This document shows positions 24,993 through 32,870 of a stretch of 58,946 nucleotides of DNA, one piece after another. Source of the stretch: Deltaproteobacteria bacterium (GTDB lineage Bacteria > Myxococcota_A > UBA796 > SXON01). The stretch is from contig BJHF01000034.1 in NCBI GenBank assembly GCA_014191855.1, forward strand, positions 1 to 58,946, given 5' to 3'. Position numbers and translations under genes: made by a program. Every line of letters begins with the position of its first letter. Within the stretch, counting starts at the first letter, position 1. Below the pieces are notes generated by a model. The model did not search any database. It was not told the DNA's origin and saw only the letters and a list, made by a program, of their open reading frames with translations.

Positions 24993-26180
24993 ATGCGCCC
25001 TGGAATCCTCATACAGCACAGTACCCAGACCACGCGCTCGCGTGAGCTGGTGCGTTGCGACGTGGGGGCCGTGATCGGCTTCATCCCGCAGAGCGCCTGG
25101 CCGCCGGAGGCGACCGCAGGCGACTTTCTGGAGATCCCGCTGACGCGCTGGGAGGAGCTGGCGGAGCACCCCCAACGCGCCATGGTGGACGTGGCGACGC
25201 GCCGCGGCGCGCGCTCCTTCTTCGAGAACGGGGGTGTGGAGCTGCACGTGATCGTGGTGTGCATCCGCGACGAAGCCGAGCTGGTCGGCGGCGGACTGGC
25301 GGAGGGCGTGTTCGCGCCCCTGTTCGAGCGCCTGAGGATCGAAGAAGAGGTGGGGCTCATCTTCGTGCCCGCGCTCGCATACTTGCGCTGCGAGGTGACC
25401 AGGCTCGGAAAGGTCAACTGGCAGGGGGAGAACTTCGCGAACGAGCTCCTGGTTCACTGCCGGATGATGAACAACCGCTTTCTCATCCTGGATGCGCCGC
25501 GGGGCCTCCATGGCGAGCTGCTCGCGCGATGGTTCGAAGCGTTCCGGACGATGTATCCGGAGAATCGCTCCTGGGGCGCCGTGTACTACCCGTGGATCAT
25601 GCGCGGGGACGAGCTGTTCCCGCCCAGCGGCGCCATCGCGGGCGTGTTCGCGCGGATGGAGCGGGAGCGCTACCCAACCGGGATCGCCTGGCCGCCCGCG
25701 AATGTGTCGCTTCGGGGCGTGACGCACACCGAAGTGGAGATGGACTGGACGGAGGTCGGCGCCGTGAGCGAGACGGGCATCAACCCGCTCGTGGTGGCGC
25801 CCGGCCGCGGTGTGGTCGTGTGGGGCGCGCGCACGATGTCAGCCGATCCGAACTGGGTGTATATCAACAGCCGCCGAATTGTCAGCATGATCGGCGAACA
25901 ATTGCGCCGCGACAACGAGTGGGCCATCTTCGAGCCGAACGACATGGGGCTGTGGAAGGTGATTGAGCGCGACGTAATGGCGCGGCTCGAACAACTTTGG
26001 AACGCAGGTTTGTTGTCCGGGGCTCGCGCGATGGAGGAATATTCGGTAGAGTGTAGTGGCGCGACGAATCCGCTCGCCGTGCGTGATCGGGGAGAGCTCC
26101 ACGTTCAGGTGAAGCTCAAGCCAGTCGGCACGACCGAGCAGATATTGATCGATCTTCGACTCGGTTCTCCGGGCCTCTAA
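24993..26180 (+). CDS. Contractile tail sheath protein 2 (divergent, short)
   Basis: A 395-residue protein sharing the sheath C-terminal domain with sheath 1: VVVWGARTMSADPNWVYINS, RRIVSMIGEQLRR, WAIFEPNDMGLW and VECSGATNPLAVRD. It lacks the typical GVYIREV N-terminus. eCIS clusters often carry two or three sheath paralogues, one of which may form the baseplate-proximal ring. That role is inferred here. Confidence 0.9.
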   Translation: MRPGILIQHSTQTTRSRELVRCDVGAVIGFIPQSAWPPEATAGDFLEIPLTRWEELAEHPQRAMVDVATRRGARSFFENGGVELHVIVVCIRDEAELVGGGLAEGVFAPLFERLRIEEEVGLIFVPALAYLRCEVTRLGKVNWQGENFANELLVHCRMMNNRFLILDAPRGLHGELLARWFEAFRTMYPENRSWGAVYYPWIMRGDELFPPSGAIAGVFARMERERYPTGIAWPPANVSLRGVTHTEVEMDWTEVGAVSETGINPLVVAPGRGVVVWGARTMSADPNWVYINSRRIVSMIGEQLRRDNEWAIFEPNDMGLWKVIERDVMARLEQLWNAGLLSGARAMEEYSVECSGATNPLAVRDRGELHVQVKLKPVGTTEQILIDLRLGSPGL

Positions 26181-26216
26181 GGCGATCAAAGGATAGCGAT
26201 CACTCCCGGAGGTCTC

Positions 26217-27059
26217 ATGGCGGACTGGCGCGGACGCGGACAGGGACGAGCAGGCGGACAGTCAACGCCGGAAATCAGCGGCGGTGCCGGCAAGGGTGGG
26301 GGGCGCCCCGGCTCCCAGCCAACGCTGGACATCAAGGGCGGTGCTGGGCGCGGCCAGGGACGTCCGGGCTCGCAGCCCACGCTCGACATCAAGGGTGGCG
26401 CAGGGCGTGGCCAGGGTCGCCCCGGAAACCAGCCCACGCTCGACATCCAGGGAGGTGCCGGTCGTGGCCAGGGTCGCGCCGGGAACCAGCCGACGCTGGG
26501 CGCGAAGGTCGACTTTGGTGGGGACTCCACGAGCTACTCCTTCAAGGGCACCTACAAGTCCACCACCTCCGCGCGGGCGGAAACGAGCATCGGCAAGAGC
26601 ACCGGCCCCGAGAACGACGCGCGCGTGGCCGACCCGGAAGGCAACTTCATCTTCATGTTGGAGATTGAAGGCTGCGATCCGAAGCTTGGCGTGGCCCAGT
26701 TTCGCGAGGCGAGCGGCCTCAAGTCCACCACCCAGGTCTTCGAGCTTGAGGAAGGCGGCGTCAACCACAAGGTGCACAAGCTCCCCGGGCAGTCGCGTTG
26801 GGACAACCTGGTGCTTCGGTATGGCGTGAGCAAGGACACGACCTTGCTCTCGTGGCGCAACGAGGTGCTGTCGGACGAGTTCGGCAATCGGCGCAACGGC
26901 AGCGTGGTGATGATGACGCTCGCCGGCGAAGAAGTGCGGCGGTACAACTTCAAGGAGGGCTGGCCAGTCGCGTGGGAAGGCCCGCACTTCAATGCAGACG
27001 GCGCCGAGCTCGCCGTTGAGATGATCGAGATCGCACACTCTGGAATCCAGATCACCTGA
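26217..27059 (+). CDS. Tail tube protein with repeat-containing N-terminal extension
   Basis: A 280-residue protein with a good SD (GGAGG at 26208-26212). The C-terminal 150-160 residues are a T4 gp19/Pvc1-type tube subunit: NFIFMLEIEGCDPKLGVAQF, FREASGLKS, LPGQSRWDNLVLRYG and a C-terminal VEMIEIAHSGI. Typical tube subunits are about 140-160 residues. Here roughly 120 residues precede the core. Residues 3-97 form five 19-residue repeats rich in Gly, Arg, Gln and Pro (consensus GGAGRGQGRPGxQPTLDIK), followed by a Ser/Thr-rich linker. Only one tube gene is present in the window, whereas many eCIS have two. Confidence 0.88.
   Translation: MADWRGRGQGRAGGQSTPEISGGAGKGGGRPGSQPTLDIKGGAGRGQGRPGSQPTLDIKGGAGRGQGRPGNQPTLDIQGGAGRGQGRAGNQPTLGAKVDFGGDSTSYSFKGTYKSTTSARAETSIGKSTGPENDARVADPEGNFIFMLEIEGCDPKLGVAQFREASGLKSTTQVFELEEGGVNHKVHKLPGQSRWDNLVLRYGVSKDTTLLSWRNEVLSDEFGNRRNGSVVMMTLAGEEVRRYNFKEGWPVAWEGPHFNADGAELAVEMIEIAHSGIQIT
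26223..26507 (+). repeat. Five tandem 57-bp repeats in the tube gene
   Basis: Units begin at 26223, 26280, 26337, 26394 and 26451. The first is degenerate and the other four are close copies. Each encodes 19 residues with Gly at about every second or third position and a terminal PTLDIK-like hexapeptide. In-frame tandem copies suggest recent expansion, and copy number may vary between strains. Confidence 0.9.
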
Positions 27060-27075
27060 TCAGGTGGGAGGCGAC

Positions 27076-30000
27076 ATGTCGGGTGCAGAACGGCGGATCC
27101 CCGGAGAGGGGCTGATGGATCGGATGGAGGCGCGCTCGCGCCGCCGGCCGCGCATCGGCATGTCCCCTGCGTTCTATACCCGGCTCGGCCTTGAGGATCC
27201 TTGGGCGCCGCAGGGCACGAACGCGGCGTCTCCGGCGGGAAATGACGGGATGGTGTTCCTGTCGGCCGCCCCGTACCACGCGATGATGGAGAAGCTGGCC
27301 GCCTCGCGCCGTCGCCGTGAGCGTCGTGCGTCCCGGTTTGCTGAGCGCCGTGCGGGCACGACGCTTCGCGCCGCAGCGCGCTCATGGCCGGGTGAGGGTC
27401 GGCTCCCGACGCCGCGGATCGCCTCGCTTGCGCTCGATTCGATGCGCCTCCCCGAAGCACCCGCGCCGCAGGTGGTGGAAGTCGAGGTCGCTGCCCCGGG
27501 CAGGCGCCCTCGCCGTCGCGAGGACCGCGAGTCGGCTGTGCCGGTTGAAACGAGTCCTTGGGCGATCACGCCGTTCATCCCGGCGCGGGTCATCCGCGGC
27601 GGCGATTCCGCGGCGAATCACGCGGGGCAGCGGCTCGCGCGAGCGGTGGAGAGCCGCGAGAAGGCGGCCGCACTGGCGGATTTGCCGCAGCGCGCCGTCT
27701 CTGCGGTGGCGCGCTCGGCGCGCTCTGCGCCAGCCAGCGTTCTCCCCGAACAGACCGTTGAGGTCGTGCGCCGCACCCGGTTGCCGCGTCCGGTCGTGCG
27801 CTACGTTGAAGAGGCGGTCGGGGCGGCGGCGGATGCGCCGGTCGCGCGCGCCTCGCGTCGCGGCACGCAGGCTGTTGCGCAGGTTGCACGCGCGCCCGCC
27901 TCGCGTTCCCCGTCCTTCCAGATGGCTTCGGCTGCGTACGCCGCCGAGGTGGATCGTGCGGCGGCGAACGCCCTCGCGGCGCCGGAGCGCGGCGAGGCGA
28001 TGCGCCCCGCGGCGGCGCGGCGGGTACCGCCAACGCAACGCGCGGCGTCGCGAGCGGATCGCCGCGAACCTGCGAATTCCCTGAGCGCCTCTCCAGTGAG
28101 CGCGGCCCGGGTAAGCGCGGGGCGTCCGCTCTCTGCGTCGCCAGTGCAGTCTGTCTCCGTCGCGGCTGGCGCTGGCCCCCGAAGCACCGTAGGGGCTCGA
28201 GCCACAGCAGCACCGCACGGCGCGGCTCATCCCGGCGCGGTAGCTCACGAAGGTCGGGTGGCCTGGGCCCCACCGCGTCGCGTGGTGCGTGCGTCTTCGG
28301 CCGCGATCGCCCGCATGGGCGACGCGCCGGCTCAAGCTACGCCGGCTGTCGATGTGGGCGCGCCCCCGAGCCGAACCATTCGCCTTGAGCGATCGGCCAC
28401 TGGCGTGCTGAGCCGTCCGGTTCGTCGCCTCGCTGCGGCGGAAACGCTGGTTGCTCGCCCGGATGGCGGTGACTCCTCGCGCCACATCGAGGCAGCGTTG
28501 CCAGCTACGGGTGCCCGCTCCGAGCGCCCTGGCGTTTCCCCGAGCCCAGTGTCGGCTCGCGGCCCCGGCGCAGCGTCGCCAGCCGTTACGCCGACCTCGG
28601 CCGCTGTCGGGCGGCCCGTCGCCGCGAGTCCGTTCGTTGGCGCTGAAACGCCCAAGGCGATCGAAACCGAGTCCTCCTGGGCAGCGTCGCCTCGCGTGGC
28701 CTCGGCCACTCGCCGGGCCGCGCAGCGGGCCGTTGCGGTCGAGCACCACGGCTCGTTGCTGCCGCAGGTCGTGCAGCTTTCGGAGATCGTACCTACTCAA
28801 AGGCCCGCGCTACCACGGCGTGGGGCCGCGCAGCGCCTCAGCCAGGGCACCTTTGGGACGGCCGCTGCGGCTGCAACCCTGGGGCGGAATGTCCCCGAGA
28901 TGCTGCCGCCCCGCGCGGGCTCGCCGCTGGCCACGCCTTCGTCGTCGGGCCCGGCTGCGGTCGCAGCTTCCGTGAGTTCACCAGGTTCGCCGGCCGTGGT
29001 GCGCCCCGCCGCCGGATACTCCGAGCCAGCGGGTACTTCGAGCGCCCGCCGTGCGGCCGACCGGGTGGTGGCCGCGCCAGCAGAGCGAGAGGGGCGCGTG
29101 GCGGCAATGCAGGCGATGCCGACGGCGAGCTGGGCCGCCGCCCGCGGCGCCGGGGCTTCCGTGTCGGGCACGGCGCCCGCGCGCTCCGTGTTGCCGCGCC
29201 TTACGGCTTCCGCGTTCGCGCTGCCCACGCCGAGCCCGGCGTTCGAGGCCGAGTCTGTGAGGGTGGAGCCCGCGCGCCCTGCTCGCCGCTCCGCTCCCCT
29301 GTCGCCGGCTCCGCCGGCCGCCAGTCGCTCCCAATCCCCGGTTGCGCCGATTTCCGGGTCCGGCACGGTCGCACCTCCGGCGGCAACGCGGGTTCCGAGC
29401 GCCGTCCGGGCCGCGCGTCCGGGCAGCGTCGCGCGGGCGGTGTCGCGCGGCGGTGCTTCGGCCCCGGCAGCGCGAAAGGCCGATCCGATGCGCCGAAGCG
29501 GCCCGTTGTCGTGGGCTCGCCCCAACGGCGAAGCCGCGCTGGTCGCGAGCTTCGCGTCGCGCCCCGGCCGCGCAGCGCGCGTCGGTGTCACAGGGTCGCC
29601 AGCGTCTGCACCGTCGCCGTTGCCCGTTTCGGCGCAGGCCGGCGCCGTTCGTGGCCTCGGCGGCGTGCGCGCGCCAGCCACCCGCACTCCGGATCAGGTT
29701 TTGGCCGCGGCTCCCCAGGCCGAGGTGCTCGCGGAATTGTCCGCCGCAGGCCTGGTGCAATCGAGTTGGAGCCCCTCCACGCCGGTGCGCACGCCCGATG
29801 GTCGCTACATCTCGGCCCGCGTTGCGGAGCGGATTCCGGGGCTGGCGATTTTGCCGGCCGTGAGCGGCCCGGTCGCGATCTCCACCACCGCGCCCTCGCG
29901 CAGCACCGGGCTCCGTACGCCGGACGTTCGATTCGTTGGTGCGCCGAGCGCGGCGGGTGCCAGCTTCGGCAGCTTCGAGGCGGCGAGCCCCGGCGCTCCG

Positions 30001-30975
30001 GTCGCTCGCTCGCGTCCGACCGACTGGGTTTCGGCTCGTACCGCGGTGACGGAGGCCACGGCGTTCCGCGGCGCGATGTCGGTTCGCAGCCCGGATGGGG
30101 CCTTCGTTGGCGCGCAGTCGAGCACCACCCCGGACGGACAGTTCGTCGGTGCCCGTCGCGGTCGGGCGGCGCCGGGGGTGCATCTCCGCGGTCCGGAGCA
30201 GGCGTCCGATTCCAGTGGTTCATCGCCGCGTACGGGCGCTACCCGGCCACGCCGGGCGTCGCTCGAGAGCACGTTGGCGGACGTCTCGTCGTTGCAACCT
30301 CCGGTCGATGCGCCGATGTGGGCCGCCCGTTCGGACGGCGCGCCGCAAGTCCGGTCCGCGCAGGGGTTGTTCCAGTCCCTGGCGCGGGCGACGACGGCCG
30401 AGCAGGTGGTCAACGTGATCGCGGCGCGGGCGGGCGAGATGACCGGCCCGGTGCCGCTCACCGAGCCGATGCGCGCGGTGGTCGAGCAGATTCGCCAGGA
30501 GCTCCGGAGCCCCGCGGTGGCCGGAGAGGGCACCACCCTGCGCACTCGCGCTCCTGAGGTTCAGGCTCCGGAAACGACCGTGCTTCGGCCGAGTCGGAGC
30601 ACCACTTCGGGCTCCGTGGCGTCCACCGCTGCGGTCCGAAGCGGCGCCTCGCGGCCCGTCCGTTCGTCGGCGGTGGTGCGGTCGCCGGGTGGGTCGGACG
30701 ATCGGGTGAGCAAGCTCGTCAAGCGGCTCACCGACCTCATCCACCTCGCCGAGAACGAGCGTCGCCTCACCGAGGCGCAACGCCAGGTTCGAATGGCGGA
30801 AGATACGGCGGCGGCGAGGGCCGAGGGTTCGGCCCCGGTGGGGAGTTCTTCTGGTGGCGGTGCCAAGCTGGACATCGAGACCTTCGCTCGCGAAGTGCTC
30901 GAAGTGGTGAACCGTGAGCTCGAACTGCGCCGTGAGCGGCGCTCGGAGGATGGCGATGAGCAGCAGTGGTGGTAG
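27076..30975 (+). CDS. Giant low-complexity protein of the injection-system locus
   Basis: A 1299-residue protein starting at an ATG 4 nt after GGGAGG; a GTG at 27064 is an alternative. Nearly the whole chain is Ala/Pro/Arg/Ser/Val-rich, highly basic and probably disordered. Exceptions are an N-terminal helical region (residues about 1-110, with MSPAFYTRLGLED and HAMMEKLAASRRRRERR), degenerate RTPDG repeats (about 904-1030) and a C-terminal helix (KLVKRLTDLIHLAENE, then EVLEVVNRELELRRERR). It sits between the tube and LysM genes, where eCIS loci may carry a small Pvc6-like gene. Candidates are a scaffold, a tape-measure-like protein or a cargo. The function is not known. Confidence 0.8.
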   Translation: MSGAERRIPGEGLMDRMEARSRRRPRIGMSPAFYTRLGLEDPWAPQGTNAASPAGNDGMVFLSAAPYHAMMEKLAASRRRRERRASRFAERRAGTTLRAAARSWPGEGRLPTPRIASLALDSMRLPEAPAPQVVEVEVAAPGRRPRRREDRESAVPVETSPWAITPFIPARVIRGGDSAANHAGQRLARAVESREKAAALADLPQRAVSAVARSARSAPASVLPEQTVEVVRRTRLPRPVVRYVEEAVGAAADAPVARASRRGTQAVAQVARAPASRSPSFQMASAAYAAEVDRAAANALAAPERGEAMRPAAARRVPPTQRAASRADRREPANSLSASPVSAARVSAGRPLSASPVQSVSVAAGAGPRSTVGARATAAPHGAAHPGAVAHEGRVAWAPPRRVVRASSAAIARMGDAPAQATPAVDVGAPPSRTIRLERSATGVLSRPVRRLAAAETLVARPDGGDSSRHIEAALPATGARSERPGVSPSPVSARGPGAASPAVTPTSAAVGRPVAASPFVGAETPKAIETESSWAASPRVASATRRAAQRAVAVEHHGSLLPQVVQLSEIVPTQRPALPRRGAAQRLSQGTFGTAAAAATLGRNVPEMLPPRAGSPLATPSSSGPAAVAASVSSPGSPAVVRPAAGYSEPAGTSSARRAADRVVAAPAEREGRVAAMQAMPTASWAAARGAGASVSGTAPARSVLPRLTASAFALPTPSPAFEAESVRVEPARPARRSAPLSPAPPAASRSQSPVAPISGSGTVAPPAATRVPSAVRAARPGSVARAVSRGGASAPAARKADPMRRSGPLSWARPNGEAALVASFASRPGRAARVGVTGSPASAPSPLPVSAQAGAVRGLGGVRAPATRTPDQVLAAAPQAEVLAELSAAGLVQSSWSPSTPVRTPDGRYISARVAERIPGLAILPAVSGPVAISTTAPSRSTGLRTPDVRFVGAPSAAGASFGSFEAASPGAPVARSRPTDWVSARTAVTEATAFRGAMSVRSPDGAFVGAQSSTTPDGQFVGARRGRAAPGVHLRGPEQASDSSGSSPRTGATRPRRASLESTLADVSSLQPPVDAPMWAARSDGAPQVRSAQGLFQSLARATTAEQVVNVIAARAGEMTGPVPLTEPMRAVVEQIRQELRSPAVAGEGTTLRTRAPEVQAPETTVLRPSRSTTSGSVASTAAVRSGASRPVRSSAVVRSPGGSDDRVSKLVKRLTDLIHLAENERRLTEAQRQVRMAEDTAAARAEGSAPVGSSSGGGAKLDIETFAREVLEVVNRELELRRERRSEDGDEQQWW
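29785..30165 (+). repeat. Degenerate RTPDG-type short motif repeats
   Basis: Four copies of a motif near [VL]R[TS]PDG-x-[FY][VI]GA are encoded at 29785 (VRTPDGRYISA), 29911 (LRTPDVRFVGA), 30082 (VRSPDGAFVGA) and 30124 (TTPDGQFVGA), with a weaker TRTPDQVLAA at about 29686. They are spaced by disordered linkers and could be binding sites for another particle subunit. Confidence 0.65.
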
Positions 30976-31807
30976 TGGCTCCAAAGCCACGTTCACGAGC
31001 CTGGACAAGCCGGGCGTAAGCTTCACGGTCCAGTACAACCCGAAGGAATTCCGGGTGGAGAAGTCGTTGACCTGGGAGGAAGCAAAAACCCAGGGCCAAT
31101 CGACCAACCCCATCCAGTTCCAGAAGGGCGCACCGATGACCGCGTCGTTCGACCTCATCTTCGACACGACGGCGGATACCCCGCCGAAGAACGTGCAGAA
31201 GGTGTGGGTGGAAGCCCTGCTCGCGCTCACCAACGCGGACGTCACGCCTTCGCAGGGCGAAGCGAAAGAGCTGGACAAGAAGCGTCCGCACGCGCTCACG
31301 TTCCAGTGGGGCTCCTTCAAAATGAAGTGCGTCATCGAGAGCGTGAACTGCACGTACTTGATGTTCGCGAGCAGCGGCGAAGCCGTTCGTGCCCGTTGCA
31401 GCGTGAAGCTGAAGCAGTGGGAGATCGAGGCGTTTGCGGGCTCGGGCACGTCGAGCCGCGCGAGCGACGCGAAGATCAAGCTGGTGGACGTGAAGGGCGG
31501 GCAAACGTTGTCGCAAGCGGCCTCGGCTGCGGGCTCCGACATGCGCACCGTCGCGAAGGCCAACGGGATCACCGATCCGATGGCCGACCTCACGGGCCAG
31601 GTATTGTCGATCCCGAACAAGGCGGCCGCAAGCGCACTCGAGGGCGCGGCGCGCAACGCCGCGAGCTCGGCCGCAACGTCCGCCGTGAACGCCGTGCTCG
31701 GCGGGAACTCCAGCAACGCCGGGAAGGCCGCGCTCGAGTCCGCGAAGAAGTCTGCCACGGGCGCGGCCAGTCAGGCCGCGAAGTCTGCCCTCAAGAAGCT
31801 TTTCTGA
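30956..31807 (+). CDS. LysM-domain tail protein (Pvc7/gp53-like) with Ala-rich C-terminus
   Basis: A 283-residue protein. The ATG at 30956 has GGAGG 6 nt upstream and overlaps the previous gene by 20 nt. The N-terminal domain (TVQYNPKEFRVEKSLTWEEA, then FQKGAPMTASFDLIFDT) is the typical eCIS/phage gp53-like baseplate module, followed by a LysM domain (GQTLSQAASAAGS, VAKANGI, GQVLSIP). In the family LysM binds peptidoglycan and the protein sits in the inner baseplate. The last 70 residues are an unusual Ala/Ser-rich helical tail with AASSAATSAVNAV-like periodicity. Confidence 0.88.
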   Translation: MSSSGGSGSKATFTSLDKPGVSFTVQYNPKEFRVEKSLTWEEAKTQGQSTNPIQFQKGAPMTASFDLIFDTTADTPPKNVQKVWVEALLALTNADVTPSQGEAKELDKKRPHALTFQWGSFKMKCVIESVNCTYLMFASSGEAVRARCSVKLKQWEIEAFAGSGTSSRASDAKIKLVDVKGGQTLSQAASAAGSDMRTVAKANGITDPMADLTGQVLSIPNKAAASALEGAARNAASSAATSAVNAVLGGNSSNAGKAALESAKKSATGAASQAAKSALKKLF

Positions 31808-31819
31808 CCGGAGCCGACC

Positions 31820-32857
31820 ATGGCCGCGTCCAGCCAGCGTAGCACCACCAGCTACAAGGTCACCCTCGGGGGTCAGACCTTCACCCAACCCGAAAACGAC
31901 GGCGTCGAGTCGATCGTCGTCGAGGATCACGTCGACATGGTCGAGATGCTCACCCTGCGGGTGAGCGGCGTGGAGGGCGCACCGAGCTGGCAGGCCGAGA
32001 TCGGGCAGACCGTCGAGGTCAAGATGGGCACGGGCGACCGCGTCTTGTTCAAGGGCGAGGTCACGGCGCTGGAGCCGGCGTGGACGGTCGACGGTGTGAC
32101 CGCAATCACGATTCGGGCGATGGACAACGCCCATCGGCTCGCGCGCGGTCGCAAAACCCGCACGTTCAACCAGAAGAAGGACAGTGACATCGCATCGACG
32201 GTCGGCGCGGAGAGCAAGCTCTCGGTGAACGCAGACCCCACCTCGGAAACCCACGACTACGTGCTGCAGCGCAACGAGTCGAACCTCACGTTCCTCAAGC
32301 GCCTCGCTGCGCGGAACAACTTCCAGGTGACGGTGGACGAAGGCACGTTGTACTTCAAGAAGGCGTCGTTGAGCACGACGCCCAAGAAGATTACGATGGG
32401 CAGCAACCTCCGCAGCCTCCGGATGAACTTCAACTCCCAGGATCAGGTCACGAAGGTGATTGTTCGCGGGTGGGACATCCGGAAGAAGGAAGAGATCGTC
32501 GGCACGGCCACCTCCGGCGACATCGAGGCGATCGGCGGCGGGTCCGCCGGCGCCAAGCTCTCCGAGTCGAAGTTCGGCGAGCAAATCGCCTACATCACCG
32601 ACGTTCCGGTGAGCTCGCAGTCGATGGCGAACGACGTGGCGAAAGCGGAGCTGAACCGCCTTGCGCGCCAGTTCGCCCGCGGCACGTGCATCGTGGACGG
32701 GGACGACGGCCTCTACGCCGGCGCGATCGTGGAATTCGAGGGGTTGAACATGCCCCACAACGGGAAGTACTACATCGTGAGCACCCGCCACGTGATTACC
32801 TCCCAGTCGGGCTACACCACCGAGATCACGTTCTGCGGGAACACGCTCGGAACCTGA
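31820..32857 (+). CDS. gpD/VgrG-like hub protein without spike domain
   Basis: A 345-residue protein with an ATG following a weak GGAG. It matches the phage late-control D/VgrG N-terminal (gp27-like) fold: MVEMLTLRVSG, TRTFNQKKDSDIA, NESNLTFLKRLAARNNFQV and LNRLARQFARGTCIV. It ends at a complete stop without a gp5-type OB fold or beta-helix spike. In eCIS the spike is in Pvc8 or a separate gene. No spike or PAAR gene follows here. Confidence 0.88.
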   Translation: MAASSQRSTTSYKVTLGGQTFTQPENDGVESIVVEDHVDMVEMLTLRVSGVEGAPSWQAEIGQTVEVKMGTGDRVLFKGEVTALEPAWTVDGVTAITIRAMDNAHRLARGRKTRTFNQKKDSDIASTVGAESKLSVNADPTSETHDYVLQRNESNLTFLKRLAARNNFQVTVDEGTLYFKKASLSTTPKKITMGSNLRSLRMNFNSQDQVTKVIVRGWDIRKKEEIVGTATSGDIEAIGGGSAGAKLSESKFGEQIAYITDVPVSSQSMANDVAKAELNRLARQFARGTCIVDGDDGLYAGAIVEFEGLNMPHNGKYYIVSTRHVITSQSGYTTEITFCGNTLGT

Positions 32858-32870
32858 GCTTCCCGGGGCA

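Noticed and set aside
26223..26507. Tube repeats as a CRISPR array
   Set aside because: Units are contiguous with no spacers and are in frame with the tube gene.
27382..30545. Minus-strand frames opposite the giant protein
   Set aside because: Low-complexity Arg/Ala/Pro shadows; the plus-strand gene has SD, operon position and ordered ends.
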